Below are positions 12,006 through 23,150 of a stretch of 64,000 nt of DNA, in pieces. The position numbers and the translations under genes are program-made. The first letter of the stretch is position 1; each line of letters opens with the position of its first letter. The notes beneath the pieces were generated by a model. That model did no database searches. It was given only the letters and a program-made list of their open reading frames with translations, and was not told the origin of the DNA. The stretch is from Pectinophora gossypiella (Eukaryota; Arthropoda; Insecta; Lepidoptera; Gelechiidae). Location of the stretch: positions 25,019,700-25,083,699 of the forward strand of contig NC_065433.1 in NCBI RefSeq assembly GCF_024362695.1, given 5' to 3'.

Positions 12006-12792
12006 ACAGTGGAATAAAGTTCTAAATAATATTCATAAGCTTGTTAAACTTTTTGTTAATATGTTTGTATAAATTTGCCGACGCTAAAAGCTTGGTAAAG
12101 ATAATTTTAAGGATGGTAAATAAATGTTTTTTTTGTTTATACAATGTAAATTATGGAAAGTTACACATATATGGGCACCATAATATGTATAGCATTACCA
12201 ACTACGCGTTTTTAAAATCGAGTTACGTTGTGAGCCCTGTCATTATTACTTTCTATGCCAGGATTTTTACAGATCTGCGTAGGGGACGAGAAATTCAAAA
12301 ATACGCTGCAGTCCGCACCTATCATAACCAAACTTGGGGACAATTTCTATGAGGCGATTTCAATAATGGTGGACGAAACAGCAGTAGGTAATTCGTAAAC
12401 TTCATGAACAACAAAGTCAATTTCAACTAACTTCACACTGAGCAATACCACTATAGATTGTACCTTCTCCAGCCGGATTAATGTTAATGTTTTAAAAAAT
12501 GTATAACGTATACACAGCTGAATATTCCACTGTCTTCTACCTTCTTTTGAGGCTAAATTAAAATAAATTATACATTAAAAATAATTACTATTGGACCCAT
12601 TTCAAGTTGACTTAATTACACCGGTTAAACGTTAAAAGCGTTGGTTTGTCTGTCCGCTTATAGGGCCGACAAAAGCGTACCCTTATCTTGCTGACATGCG
12701 TAATTAAATAGGAAACGATGCGAGCCTGGCGACTTGGCGTGGAGCTATTTGTCCGAGTCGTTTGCACCCATAATGCTTATATTCACATCACT
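12006..12792. other. Intergenic, no gene seen
   Basis: A 103-codon frame at 12041-12352 shows no domain and low-complexity, transmembrane-like composition; I do not call it a gene. Confidence 0.35.
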
Positions 12793-12842
12793 AATTTAAG
12801 AGCCACGCTCTTGTCGGTGTAGTATTTTCCATGCTACTTTTT
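12793..12842 (-). repeat. LINE 3'-end fragment
   Basis: The conserved stretch AATTTAAGAGCCACGCTCTT followed by GTCGGTGTAG recurs at 44374, 49098 and, in a coding context, about 63122. On the minus strand it is the very end of a LINE reverse-transcriptase ORF (compare the 63113-63361 entry). 5'-truncated copy. Confidence 0.6.
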
Positions 12843-15566
12843 AGGGAAAAATAGGGCAGTGGTTTCCCTCTTGCCTTCCGCCCCGCAGTATTCCGCCCAG
12901 AGTAGTCTATTTCAAAGCCGTACTAGAACTCTTGTCCTCGATGCCCTCTGTCAGGTTCCAGGTTCCTTGAGACGCACCTCTTTCGTCCTACTAATGCGTA
13001 ATGCTTATATTACTAATTTATATTTTCATTATTATACATTATATTGTCGCAAATAATCGATATAAAATACAGACCTTTTTATTACATAATGTCTCATTCG
13101 CAAAGTATGTCCAGCGGGCCTGATAGTGTGGTGCACTTACGCAAGTGAGTGGTCACTCTACCTTTTCTGATCAGCGATTTTTAAAGTGGTATTTACGTTG
13201 CCAAGACCTATATTTAAAAAATGATCGAGATTATTGCAAACGGAAAGAACGTGATTGGAAAGAATAATCAAACCTTCAATCTCAGTAGATCCATTCTCCA
13301 GATCCATCATAGATCTAGAACAGGTTGTGCATTTTCTCTACCACCTATGATCTCACCTCTCACATTCATATTCACATTTTGTATTGTTTCTTTTTAGTTA
13401 TTTAAGTACTTTATCTTTTATCTAACTCCTTTTTATCTTTTAAATAGATTAATTCCTTGTTAATTCCTTGTTCCTTTTTTTGTCCGATGTCTTGTACTTA
13501 TATCTTGGACACATACATAATTCTTACAAATTGCTCCAATTGTATCAAAAATTACCAAAAGTCTCTCTCTACTTTTGTTTTATTCAACAAGTTACTGTCT
13601 TTAATTTTCTAAATAAATGTAAGTATGCATAAGTAGGGTTTAAGTCCTTATTCAAATCATTACTTTGTGGTCTGGCGCCGTGTGATGTAATATTTTGGTA
13701 AAAATATGTTAATGAAATCAATAAATTAATTTTTTTATGTGAAAAAAGTTTAATTCAGCTGGTTTTGGTTCCAGGCGATGCTTACATAGCCCTTTGTTAA
13801 TAAGTACTGAGACCATGCGATTGCTTCGCCTTCCCTTGATAGAAATGACAAGTCGAGTTATCTTTAATTTTATTTGAGGTACCAACAGTAATTTCGTTTT
13901 AGGTTGTTTTCATCACTATTACAGCTGCATGCTTTTGATATGCAAAGAGGCAACAATTCCGTAGGTGGAGCAGGGTATGATCAGGCCAATGTTTTGAATG
14001 ATCCAGAAGTAGTAGCAGAATCTGTCCCAGGACCTGCACCAGAACCCGTTAAAGCAGATCTACAGGATCGTGACTTCTTTCATCTGGGCACTGCATATTT
14101 TAAGATGCAGATATGAAAATCTCAGACGTATTCCGGTTTTTATTAAACTGTATGTCCATGTAATTAATACCATCGGCGGCAAATTTTCAATAAGTCACGT
14201 AAAAAAAAGACGCTTAGCGAACGTTTGTGCGACAATTATTTATTATGTTATTCACCCATTATTTAATCAGACAAATGCTCACAGACATGTCTAAAATGTT
14301 GATTCAAGCACTCAACAATAGCCTGAAGCTAGATTTCTAGTATGTGGTCGATTCTAACAAAGATTCCTCAGATTTAGATAGTGTACGACAGACGTTGCAG
14401 ACCAAATCACGGTATCGACTTGGGGGTCTAATATTATCATGATTGCGTAGAGTCATTGTAGCCTCGTTTTCTATCTCAGCTAAAGATATACGGGCATCAT
14501 CGTCCTCCAGATCATCACTAACATTGTCGTGTCCATTCTGAAACCCTTGTGAAGAGATCTCTGACAAATTTTAGATTTTTGTCATTATAGTAATATTTAA
14601 TTTTTTATTTAATATTATTTGGTAACAAATACATTAAATAAACAATAAAACAAACTCCAAAAACATGTATTTTTCATTTCACAAAACCAATTTTACTATT
14701 GTACGTACACGTACACTCATTCCTATTTTGATATTTGTCTTTCTCTTATTTGATTAAATTAGAAATTATGTGTCAAGCCACGTCAATAGGATTTTAAATG
14801 TATCCCATTTTCATTTGATAAATGCCGTTTGATTCTTTCTTTATACCCTGTCTCACTGTGTTTAATCTGCATTGGCTTCCGAGGATTTGTTAGGCTTGAT
14901 TTTTTTAATAATGCCTCCATATGATTCATATGATTTTGATGCTTTATAAAATCTTTAATAATAGTGCTTAGTTAAAAATATGTTCCATTTTCGATGGCTC
15001 AATAAATGCGTTCCAGTGGTTGTGCCACGATTCAAATGTCTGTACGCAGCAATCCGCGCGTACAGTGTACACGCTATAAGGAGGCATGGTAACTGGGTAG
15101 TGGAAGTGAAACGATCGATGTTCGAGAGAGGAATTAATATTTGTCATATTTTCAATTTTCACACATAAAATGTTAGCGGTGGTTGGTCGAAAAATAATTA
15201 CAATATTGAGGATAGTTTCATACACTATAAAATGATGCGCAATGCTCACGCAGTTGTGGACTAGTCGGCTCGCCGAATTCTAGTGTTGCCACAATACGTT
15301 CATTGCCGGCTTATTCAAAATCAAAGTTAGGATGATTTCAAGGTTCAGTTACACTTTCAAGTTTCACCTTATTTAAAGCTTGATTTCTAAGAAAATCGAG
15401 CGATTGTAGTGCGATTGTTGGTTTGTGTTGCGTTAGGAATTCTTCATTTCATCAATATAATCCGGTGACAATGCGTTGGTAGTTGATATTTTTCTACCGC
15501 CAGAATTAGGCGCGGTACTTTATTTTGGATGATTATTGTCGGGTAATAAATTGGGCATTAAATTTG
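12843..15566. other. Intergenic, no gene seen
   Basis: Contains short frames at 13904-14116 (+) and 14337-14567 (-). The first has a PGPAPEPVKADLQDRDFF segment and could be a decayed coding fragment, but neither shows a domain I recognise. Confidence 0.3.
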
Positions 15567-15632
15567 CAACTATTCTCAGTAGTTCCTTTAGCAGTTCCTC
15601 TGAAGGAACTACTGAGCATTTTTTGTCCTTGT
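15567..15632 (+). repeat. MULE left terminal inverted repeat
   Basis: 66 bp, perfect complement of 17574-17639, with an internal hairpin. Confidence 0.9.
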
Positions 15633-15832
15633 AGTTCCCTCAAAGGAACTAAAGGAACTACTGAGACTACCAAGTTCCTTTATTTCTGTATCAAGTGTCA
15701 GGAAAGAGATGATTACATGCGGTTTATGCACACAAACTTATTAGAAAGGTTATCATCTTTTGCTTGTCATTAGCTGTCATTGCAATTAAAATCTGATCTT
15801 GCTTGATGTATATAATTTATCTATGAGAAAAT

Positions 15833-17341
15833 ATGGATAAAAAAAATATGGATAGTCTGAATAATTTTACTATTGTACAAAGGGGTCGGGGCTCGGTGCT
15901 TCTTAATGCCGGTCGTCAATTTTATAGCCACCAAACTTATGCCAATAAAAGTACGCATTGGCGGTTTTAAAATGGAAAAGGCTCACCGATGCTATGGTTC
16001 TATAACGATTTCAGTGGTAAGTCTTCCTACTAATTTTGTCCTATTCCACTATTTCCTACCAACAGTCCCCCGCGGGGGAATTTACTTTTTACTGTTTAGT
16101 TTAATTATTACCATGTTTATTAATTTTAGGACAATAAGGTGATAAAAGACGTCGCGCATAATACAAATTGTACTACGGATACAACGAAAAATATAATTGA
16201 TGCTCGAATAAATGAAGTTATTCTTGAGGCTTCCGAAGGGAAAGATGCGGCTCCAAAAGTATTCTATAAACATAATATATTGTGCAAATCAGAAAGGACG
16301 GCCTGGACTTTGCGTCTAATAAGCCAATACCCAGTTTTAGAAATAAAAAAGCAACCATTTATCGTAAAAGGAACGCACTCGCTCAAGTAGAAAAAAGTGT
16401 GTTCAGAGACCATTGGAGATGTCGAGGTTCCTGTACAATTTCAAGAGTTTTTGCTTGCTGACTATTACGATGGGGAAATTAAAATTTTAGTTTTCTGCTC
16501 GAACGAAGCCAAATTACACATGAAAACGTGAAAAACTACTTTATGGATGGTACATTTCAGTCTTGTCCGTCACCATGTTCACAATTATACACGCTTCATG
16601 GTGATTTAGAAAGTGATTCGTGTAGTGATATGAATATCATACCACTGATTTATGCGTTTATGTCGCACCGATCCGAGAAAAGTTACAAAATTTTGTTTGA
16701 ATTGATTAAGTCGCAGATACCAGCGTGGACTCCAAAAGAGATTCGGATTGATTTCGAAGCGGCCACTTTTAAAAGTGTTAACTGAGATGTGTGTAACTGT
16801 TAAAGGCTGTCATTATCATTTTACGCAATGCTTGCGGCGTAAAGCGAAAAAAATTGGCTGTACAAAGACCAGAGCACAGAAAAGAATCATCCAACTCTGC
16901 TGTTCTTTGCCTTTTCTTCCTGAAAGCGATATTGAAAGTGGCTGGTCTTTTATTAAAAACGAGATTCCAGAAGACACTTTGCTTGCAAAATTTGAATCAT
17001 ATTTCTCTCGTTATTGGATGAAACCAGAACTAATAAAAATTTGGTCGATTTTCGGAGACAAATATCGAACAACAAATGTAGTGGAGGGCTGGAACTACAA
17101 AATAAATACCATATTGAATAAAAACCCCAATATGCTTCAAGCTCTGCACGCTATGAGCGATGATGCATATTTAGCCAATTTTAGGAGCGATCAATTAAGA
17201 AAATTTAAAATTAATATAACGAAGCGTCGTCAAATTGATTTAGACAAAGATGAATTCATTCAGTTCTCGCAATTACAATTGACTTCCGGTGAATTGCCTA
17301 TTCCACATTTTTTAGAAAAGATCGCATTGTACTGCAAATGT
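15833..17341 (+). pseudogene. MULE transposase with FLYWCH-like N-terminus, decayed
   Basis: Starts at ATG 15833. The first exon has a FLYWCH-like segment (GSVLLNAGRQFYSHQTY ... HWRF, then HRCYG after a one-base shift near 15970). A GT/AG intron at about 16019-16130 would join SITISV to DNKVIKDVAHN, completing the FLYWCH-like block. The DDE core follows: FMDGTFQSCP with Asp at 16546 and IDFEAATFKS with Asp at 16750, then KGCHYHFTQ and VEGWNYKIN to the stop near 17341. Lesions include a TAG at 16388, a frameshift in 16390-16530 and another at about 16780. In the family this enzyme cuts and joins element ends; this copy should be inactive. Confidence 0.8.
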
Positions 17342-17573
17342 TGAGTTGGTCCCCAAATTATTGTGGTGTATCTGATAATTTAATAGTGGTAATCTGATAA
17401 CTTTCTTTTTAATTTTGACAATTAAAGGTGTATGTTTTAACATAAAGATGATTTTATTCAGTATAATATGCAGTTGCAGTTGGCAGGAACTGCTAAAGTG
17501 ACTACTGAAAAACAGAGGCAATACGGGCCGACTTACTACTAAGAGCAGATAGTCGACTTGAGAACAAGAAACA

Positions 17574-17639
17574 ACAAGGACAAAAAATGCTCAGTAGTTC
17601 CTTCAGAGGAACTGCTAAAGGAACTACTGAGAATAGTTG
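17574..17639 (-). repeat. MULE right terminal inverted repeat
   Basis: 66 bp, perfect complement of 15567-15632. Confidence 0.9.
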
Positions 17640-18657
17640 AGCCAGGCGATGTGGTGGTGATCTATATCCTTAGACGGAAGACTGGTTGAGCATGAATATA
17701 AGCTATGCCGTCTAGGTATATAGGGATCCTTATAAGGATATGTACGAATTTCAGGGTCGAACCTTTTGCGACCGTCGGGTATGTGATCGTGCAGGAAGCA
17801 TGGTAGTTCACGCGAATAGATAAAAACGTCATAAAAAGGAATACTTAGTAATTAATAATAAAGGACAATGGTCTGACGTTTAATACAAGAATACATACTT
17901 AATCGTGCCACGATCTCTTAGCAAACTTTTAATGAGCAATTTCCGAGCACCATGTCTGGTTGGTGCATTAATTAATTTCCCCCAGACCTGTGCCATACTC
18001 GTCAGGCACTTTTAGGGTTTGGCCACTAATGACGACAATTGACAACACCAAGCAACAAATTGAAATACATATAAGTACGTACTTATAGACTGTGCGAATC
18101 AAATGGGCACCTAGTGGTGTACATAGGAACCCTATGTAGATGATGTATGATGATTATATATGTATATAACAAGGTACCATCAAACATTAAAATGTTAAGA
18201 ATGACATTGGACACAATAAATTGAACAATTGGCTTAATGAACATATTTTTCATAGTGTTAGAATATACCTCTAGATAATGTGAATATAAAAATATGCTAA
18301 AGGCATCGCGTTAATGAATGCATGGTCCGCCATTTCTTCAAGTTCTGCACGCCAACCGCAACGTGCGCAGTGCAAATTATGTAGACAGACGTTGTACGGC
18401 TACTTGTCAAAACCCTCGATATAATTCGCGACGTGCGCGACCGCTGATACTGTCTTATCCGGTAAATAAAACAGTTAATCAGCAAACGGGGAAACATTCT
18501 CTTAAACTAATAAACTCCCTCGCTTATGATGAGGCTCTACCCCTAAATTTTCTGCACTAATTACGGACACTACGAAATTAATTATTTTAATAACCTGGCG
18601 ACACAATATCTAGGCATGTGCAATATCCTCCGGGATTCCAATGAAAACGAACCAAAT
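17640..18657. other. Intergenic, no gene seen
   Basis: Overlapping frames on both strands at 18297-18560 have an Arg-rich, CpG-containing composition but no domain. Nothing else to report. Confidence 0.3.
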
Positions 18658-18925
18658 CTCGGTGGGGACACATCACGAAAATCATTTTGTGAGCGCTAGT
18701 TTGGTTACAGGACATTACAGGCTGATCACCTGATAGTCAAAAAGAAAGATGATCCGTGCTTCGGAAGTCACGTTAAGCCGTTCGTCCCGATTACTACTTA
18801 CTGATGTAAGTTAGTAGTAATTATATGAGCCATGTCAGGGGCTTTTGGCGGTTCAATAGTAACCCTGAAACCAGGGTTGATGGGGTTGGTAATCCACCTC
18901 ACAACCCACACTATAGAAGAAGAAC
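18658..18925 (+). repeat. SINE, 5'-truncated
   Basis: Begins after the B box (GGTGGGGACAC) and continues with the body shared with 2312-2640 (GTGCTTCGGAAGTCACG, TTAAGCCGTT) and with 48150-48423 on the other strand. The latter shares GGGGCTTTTGGCGG and AACCCTGAAACCAGGGTTGA. It lacks the GCATTGGAGCAGCG tail, so it belongs to a subfamily with a different 3' end. Confidence 0.7.
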
Positions 18926-20136
18926 GAAAAGGTAAAAAAAAACATGCAGAAGTAAATTTAATGTTATTGATCTCCCCAGGAGGTTTTTTTGCTTTTAAAT
19001 GACGACTTAGTCCGAAGAGAGTGTTTTTGTTGACAAGTAAACATACCTAAGTGCTTTTCTATTCTTTATTCAAGCAGTCATCAGTTTTATACCTCTATCT
19101 TTCTCATCCGGTTTAAGATTATATGATACGTATGAATTTTCTGCCATCGTCTACTATCCAAATAATAGACGCCTACGTTGTTATTTTCATTTACTTTTGT
19201 AGCGGAGATAAAGATAAAAAAAAATATTATAATATAAAAATAATAAGTCCCTATTATCCATATTTTCTAGAAACATAGCTTCCCATAAAATATTTTTTTA
19301 TACGCATCGGTCTAAGCTTATGTTGGCAGTTACCTACATCTAAACTTAGAGGCTCAATTTGTAGCGCAGTTATCGTAAGCACCTTAATCGGCTTATCCCG
19401 AATGGAAACCGAGCAATAATCTTTAAGAAAAACTGAAATATAAATCTGAAAAAAGGCAGACTAACGTAGAGGCACGTCCACAATAATATCCCCGTACCGT
19501 GGAAAAAAGTCATTGCACCGGATTCGTAAAAAAATGTTGTTACCAATTATGTTCTTGTTCTTACTAGTATCTCATAGTTGAAATTGTAAGAAACTCAATG
19601 AGTAATGTCTGTTTTCGAAGAGAATAAAACAAAAAAATGACAGAAAAAGACATTTGATTTCTTGATAGACGAAACGAAAAATATACAGTGCTTTGATGAT
19701 TTCCAAGAATATGTTTTATTTCCTGTTCCATATGTCGAAAGAATATTTTTATTCGTTACGCCATTAAAATATACAAACCATGAATGAGGGTGACTGTTTA
19801 TATTCTATATTTATATCTTATTTTTTGTCATGAATCGGAATTAATAATAAAGTACTTATAGTTAATAGCACCAATTTAACAAAAAAATCCACAGTTACCT
19901 ATGCACTTTCATAGCGGTAGATAAAGATAAACAAACACTGCTAGATTTATGCAATAATGAAACATTAGGAGAATAATAATTCAAACAGGGTAACGATACG
20001 TATGTTCGATAATATTCGATAAATACTTATAATAGCGGTAGGTCATATTATATCGTAAACTATTATTTAACATTAGAAATAAGACTTAGAAATCGTCAAC
20101 CTTCAGCTCTTATGTTCTTGATGTCGAACGGTGGAC
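18926..20136. other. AT-rich intergenic, no gene seen
   Basis: No ORF above 60 codons and no repeat that I recognise. Confidence 0.4.
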
Positions 20137-20250
20137 AGTCATGAGTAATATCATGTACCCACTTTAGAACCCTGTCGCACTATCATATTTGACATTTAAT
20201 GAGACTTATGGTTCAATTTGTCAAAAAAGTTAATGTGACATGGTTTCAAG
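20137..20250. repeat. Dispersed repeat, copy 2
   Basis: Second copy of the 4176-4289 repeat, same orientation and length, with scattered substitutions. Confidence 0.75.
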
Positions 20251-20522
20251 CTTTCATGCAAGCGACTTATTTTAAAATACATTCACGATGCTGCGTAATG
20301 GATAGGTGACACGACATTTAAACGTAGTCGTACGTACGTATTATAAACTTAATTTATTTCCCAGCTCAGACGCAGAATGTAGGTACCTTGTGCAAAATGT
20401 ACTCGAGGCGCTAATCGTATCATTCGCAGAATGTACATTTCACAAAACGTACCTGAAAAGCTTTATATTAAATTGTAGAAATCAGTGAAAATAAAATTAA
20501 GCAGCTGATGGGAAGAAAATAT

Positions 20523-21493
20523 CCTTTTGACGCACAATGACCAATAATACAATGGTTTTTTTCGCAATATGACACATTCGCATATTGACCTATTAGCATT
20601 TCTACTAAAACGCAAAATGACGCGTACGTGAAAAGACGTATACGTATAATGACTAACGGAAAATTCGAATTTAGACATACACGCAAAACGTCCAAAACGC
20701 ATAATGACGCATTAGCAAAACTAACAATACGCATAATGACCAATACCAAATCATTTATTGTCATTAAACACGAAACAGCAAATACGCTGTTAGGTTAGCC
20801 AATACATAATAAGAAACAATACAATATAATAAATAATAGTCTATGAATGGGGCAAAGAAAATAAAATCATACATAATAATGAACGGTTTATTAATGGATA
20901 TTTTTGAACTACAAAAGTAAACTTAAAAGTGACTCTGGTAATATTCTTACATTAAAATAATAATCATTCAATACGTTTCAGCCGCGAAAACACTATCTTC
21001 CTAAGATATTGCATGGTGTTAATTTTTTTTGCATGCAGTTCACGCAACAAAATAGACAGTTTCATATCAAAATCGATATCACATTTTCTTCGATTTACTT
21101 TTGGCTCGCGAAATAACGATCTTGAAATTTCATGGTCATAAAATTTTGTTTCCTTTTTAAGTTTAAAAATAAAACGGTAAAGGCTTGGATGTATGGACAT
21201 TCTCACGTTCAAACGGTGGTGCCACCCTTCTAAACAGTTGGTAGTGGTACTTTTTTTTACAGACAAGCTTAAAAAATGTAAACTTGTTGCGCGTTAGTCA
21301 AAATGCTAATAGGTCAATATGCGAGTGTGTCGAATTGCGAGTTGGTCATTATGCGAGTTTAATTGGTATTGGTCATTATGCATATTGGTCGTTTTGCTTA
21401 GGCGTCATTATACGTGTTGGTCGTTATGCTTGTGTGTCAATATTCGTATTACCTGTTGGTCACTGTGCGTATTGGTCATTGTGCGTCAAAAGG
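20523..21493 (-). mobile_element. Fold-back MULE-like element with array termini
   Basis: The element begins CCTTTTGACGCACAATGACC and ends with its complement. It is flanked by the 8-bp direct repeat GAAAATAT (20515-20522 and 21494-21501). Each terminus is about 200-250 bp of degenerate short units built around GGTCATTATGCG, in opposite orientation at the two ends. I count about ten units of 15-22 bp on the right. The centre holds a MULE transposase C-terminal remnant on the minus strand. The 8-bp duplication and the transposase remnant fit a MULE. The array-like ends resemble Foldback-type architecture. Confidence 0.8.
20964..21266 (-). pseudogene. MULE transposase C-terminal remnant
   Basis: A 100-codon minus-strand frame with TTNCLEGWHHRLN near its start, the same landmark as in the MULE copies at 2-345 (NNAVEGWHHKIN) and 16748-17344 (TNVVEGWNYKIN). 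It then diverges into a Lys/Arg-rich tail ending at the TGA/TAA side near 20964. The upstream DDE core is gone. It lies inside the 971-bp fold-back element and therefore probably derives from that element's own ancestor. Confidence 0.65.
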
Positions 21494-21624
21494 GAAAATA
21501 TAATGCCAACAAAACAGAAAAACAATAAATAATTAACATATAAATCAATTACAAAAAGGAGGTCGCTATACGAACATGAGACCTGCGCATTCCACCTACT
21601 TGTTTGCGAAACACACAAAACTAG

Positions 21625-21777
21625 TCAGGGGAGGATCTGCAGACCTTGTAGGCGTCTGTCAATTTTTTTAAAGGATCGCCGAAGAAGACTTTCTTGTGTG
21701 GCTACATCTACCATCCTGACTAGTCCATCTCTGCCAGTGAATACTGCAGAGATGCGGCCACATTCCTCTGGGTGAGT
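21625..21777 (-). pseudogene. LTR-element pol C-terminal remnant (BEL/Pao-like)
   Basis: The minus strand encodes THPEECGRISAVFTGRDGLV followed by RMVDV, a basic segment and a stop. This resembles the chromatin-proximal C-terminal domain after integrase in BEL/Pao or gypsy pols. Compare SLIKGSDGLVRVAQVKV in the BEL element of this window. Upstream sequence up to about 21950 looks like further decayed pol, but frames are broken. Confidence 0.55.
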
Positions 21778-22309
21778 TTTAATCAATGGTATTTACATCT
21801 CCGTTTTTGCCTGTTTGTCGTGGCTGCATGGTCGGAAGAATCTCCTTCACCCAACACGGTTCCAAAAATGGTCAGCTAGAGCTTTTCTCCAGTCTGAGTC
21901 TGAGCTAGCTTTTGTCCAAGAACTTGGCCAGACGGAGAAGCAATATCATTTTTCACTGGCACTTTGACTTATGCGCCAAAAACCGAAGATATCCTTTATT
22001 TCTTCCTAATATTACAAAAAACCCATATACCTACCTACCCCATGGTAGGTATTTTATAGGAAGCAAGAAAAGTAAGTATTGATAATGACATCTGTGAGCG
22101 AGAAGTGAAACACATTGTATAATAATATGTAGGTGAGCGTTTTCAAAATTAAGTGTACTACGTCTGAATTTTAGCTATAATTAAAAATATGACATTGTTG
22201 GAGATATTTTGATTTAGATATTATTAAGATACGCGATAGTTTATGAAATTATGTGAAGTTGTTAACAGATTAATCTATTTTACGAAAAATTATTAAATTA
22301 TAGGGCGAC
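21778..22309. other. Decayed sequence, no intact gene
   Basis: The first 170 bases probably continue the decayed pol upstream of the preceding entry; the rest is AT-rich with nothing recognised. Confidence 0.3.
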
Positions 22310-23150
22310 GGGCGAAAAAAATGTCAGTTTTGCGACTATCTTAAAAAATAATTGGTCTGTAACTATAAGAAAGATATAAATATGATTTTAGTTGTGTTAT
22401 GAAGATTACCAAAGATATTTTATGAAAAAAATATATACATAGTCATAAAATGTATAAAACACGAAATATGCTAGTTTTTCGTTCGGTTTTGTCACAGCTG
22501 ATACCAAGGCAACCATTATATTTACGATTTAATTTCGAATATTAGTTTAATAAATAAAGTAATTATTGTGATACCGAATATTAAAATCATTTTAATAAAT
22601 AATAGAAATTATTAGCAACTCTCCATATTGAAAATTAGAAAAATCTAAGAATTTCTTCGTCGCAAAATGAGGGACTGTCGCAAAACTGACATACGAATTT
22701 TTCTAAAAGTGGGCTCACACAGGAGAAAACCGAACCCAAAATTAAATGTAAGTGAATAAAATAAAAGATATACTTACACAAATTTTAAGTTTTTAACCAA
22801 ATAATTATCAATTCTTAATGGGAACAGTCTTTTTGAAAATCAAGATTACTTAGTTTAACAAATAACAAACTTGTCTTCTTTTTCAGCTTCTTCTTCATTC
22901 ATTTCAGATATTTTTTTCTTCTTCGATATTATTCTTTGTAAATTTTTTAACCTTTGTTCGTTTAATTTCTCGGGATTTTCTTTTTTAAATTTTTCTCCGA
23001 GACCGTTCTGCACTAGTTAGTGGCATTGTTAAGCCTAAAAAATTTAAACCTTTTCAGTATGTAGTCTCAGCTTTATAGTGTCGGTTTTGCGACTTTACTA
23101 GTCAGCCTGTAGGTCACAGGGAAAAATATCGCAAAACTGACGTGACGCTC
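22310..23150. repeat. Region with recurring 15-bp motif in both orientations
   Basis: TGTCAGTTTTGCGAC (22322-22336) recurs as its complement GTCGCAAAACTGACA (22677-22691), as TGTCGGTTTTGCGAC (23079-23093), and as TCGCAAAACTGACG (23129-23142). Looser versions with CAAACCCGAC occur near 23300 and 23485. The alternating orientation suggests ends or sub-repeats of one or more unrecognised elements. No coding. Confidence 0.5.

Larger units (their letters stand above)
15567..17639 (+). mobile_element. MULE DNA transposon with perfect 66-bp TIRs
   Basis: The ends 15567-15632 and 17574-17639 are exact reverse complements over 66 bp, starting CAACTATTCTCAGTAGTTCC. Each end is itself largely self-complementary (CTCAGTAGTTCC ... 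GGAACTACTGAG), so a single strand can form nested hairpins. Further copies of the TAGTTCC/GGAACTA motif lie inside the left end (15631-15685). The interior carries a decayed transposase in the same orientation. I could not find a convincing 8-11 bp target duplication. Perfect ends on a broken transposase suggest mobilisation in trans, which is inference. Confidence 0.85.

Noticed and set aside
14337..14567. Acidic minus-strand ORF with RPPSRYRDLV
   Set aside because: Faint resemblance to retroelement pol linkers but too short and unsupported to call.
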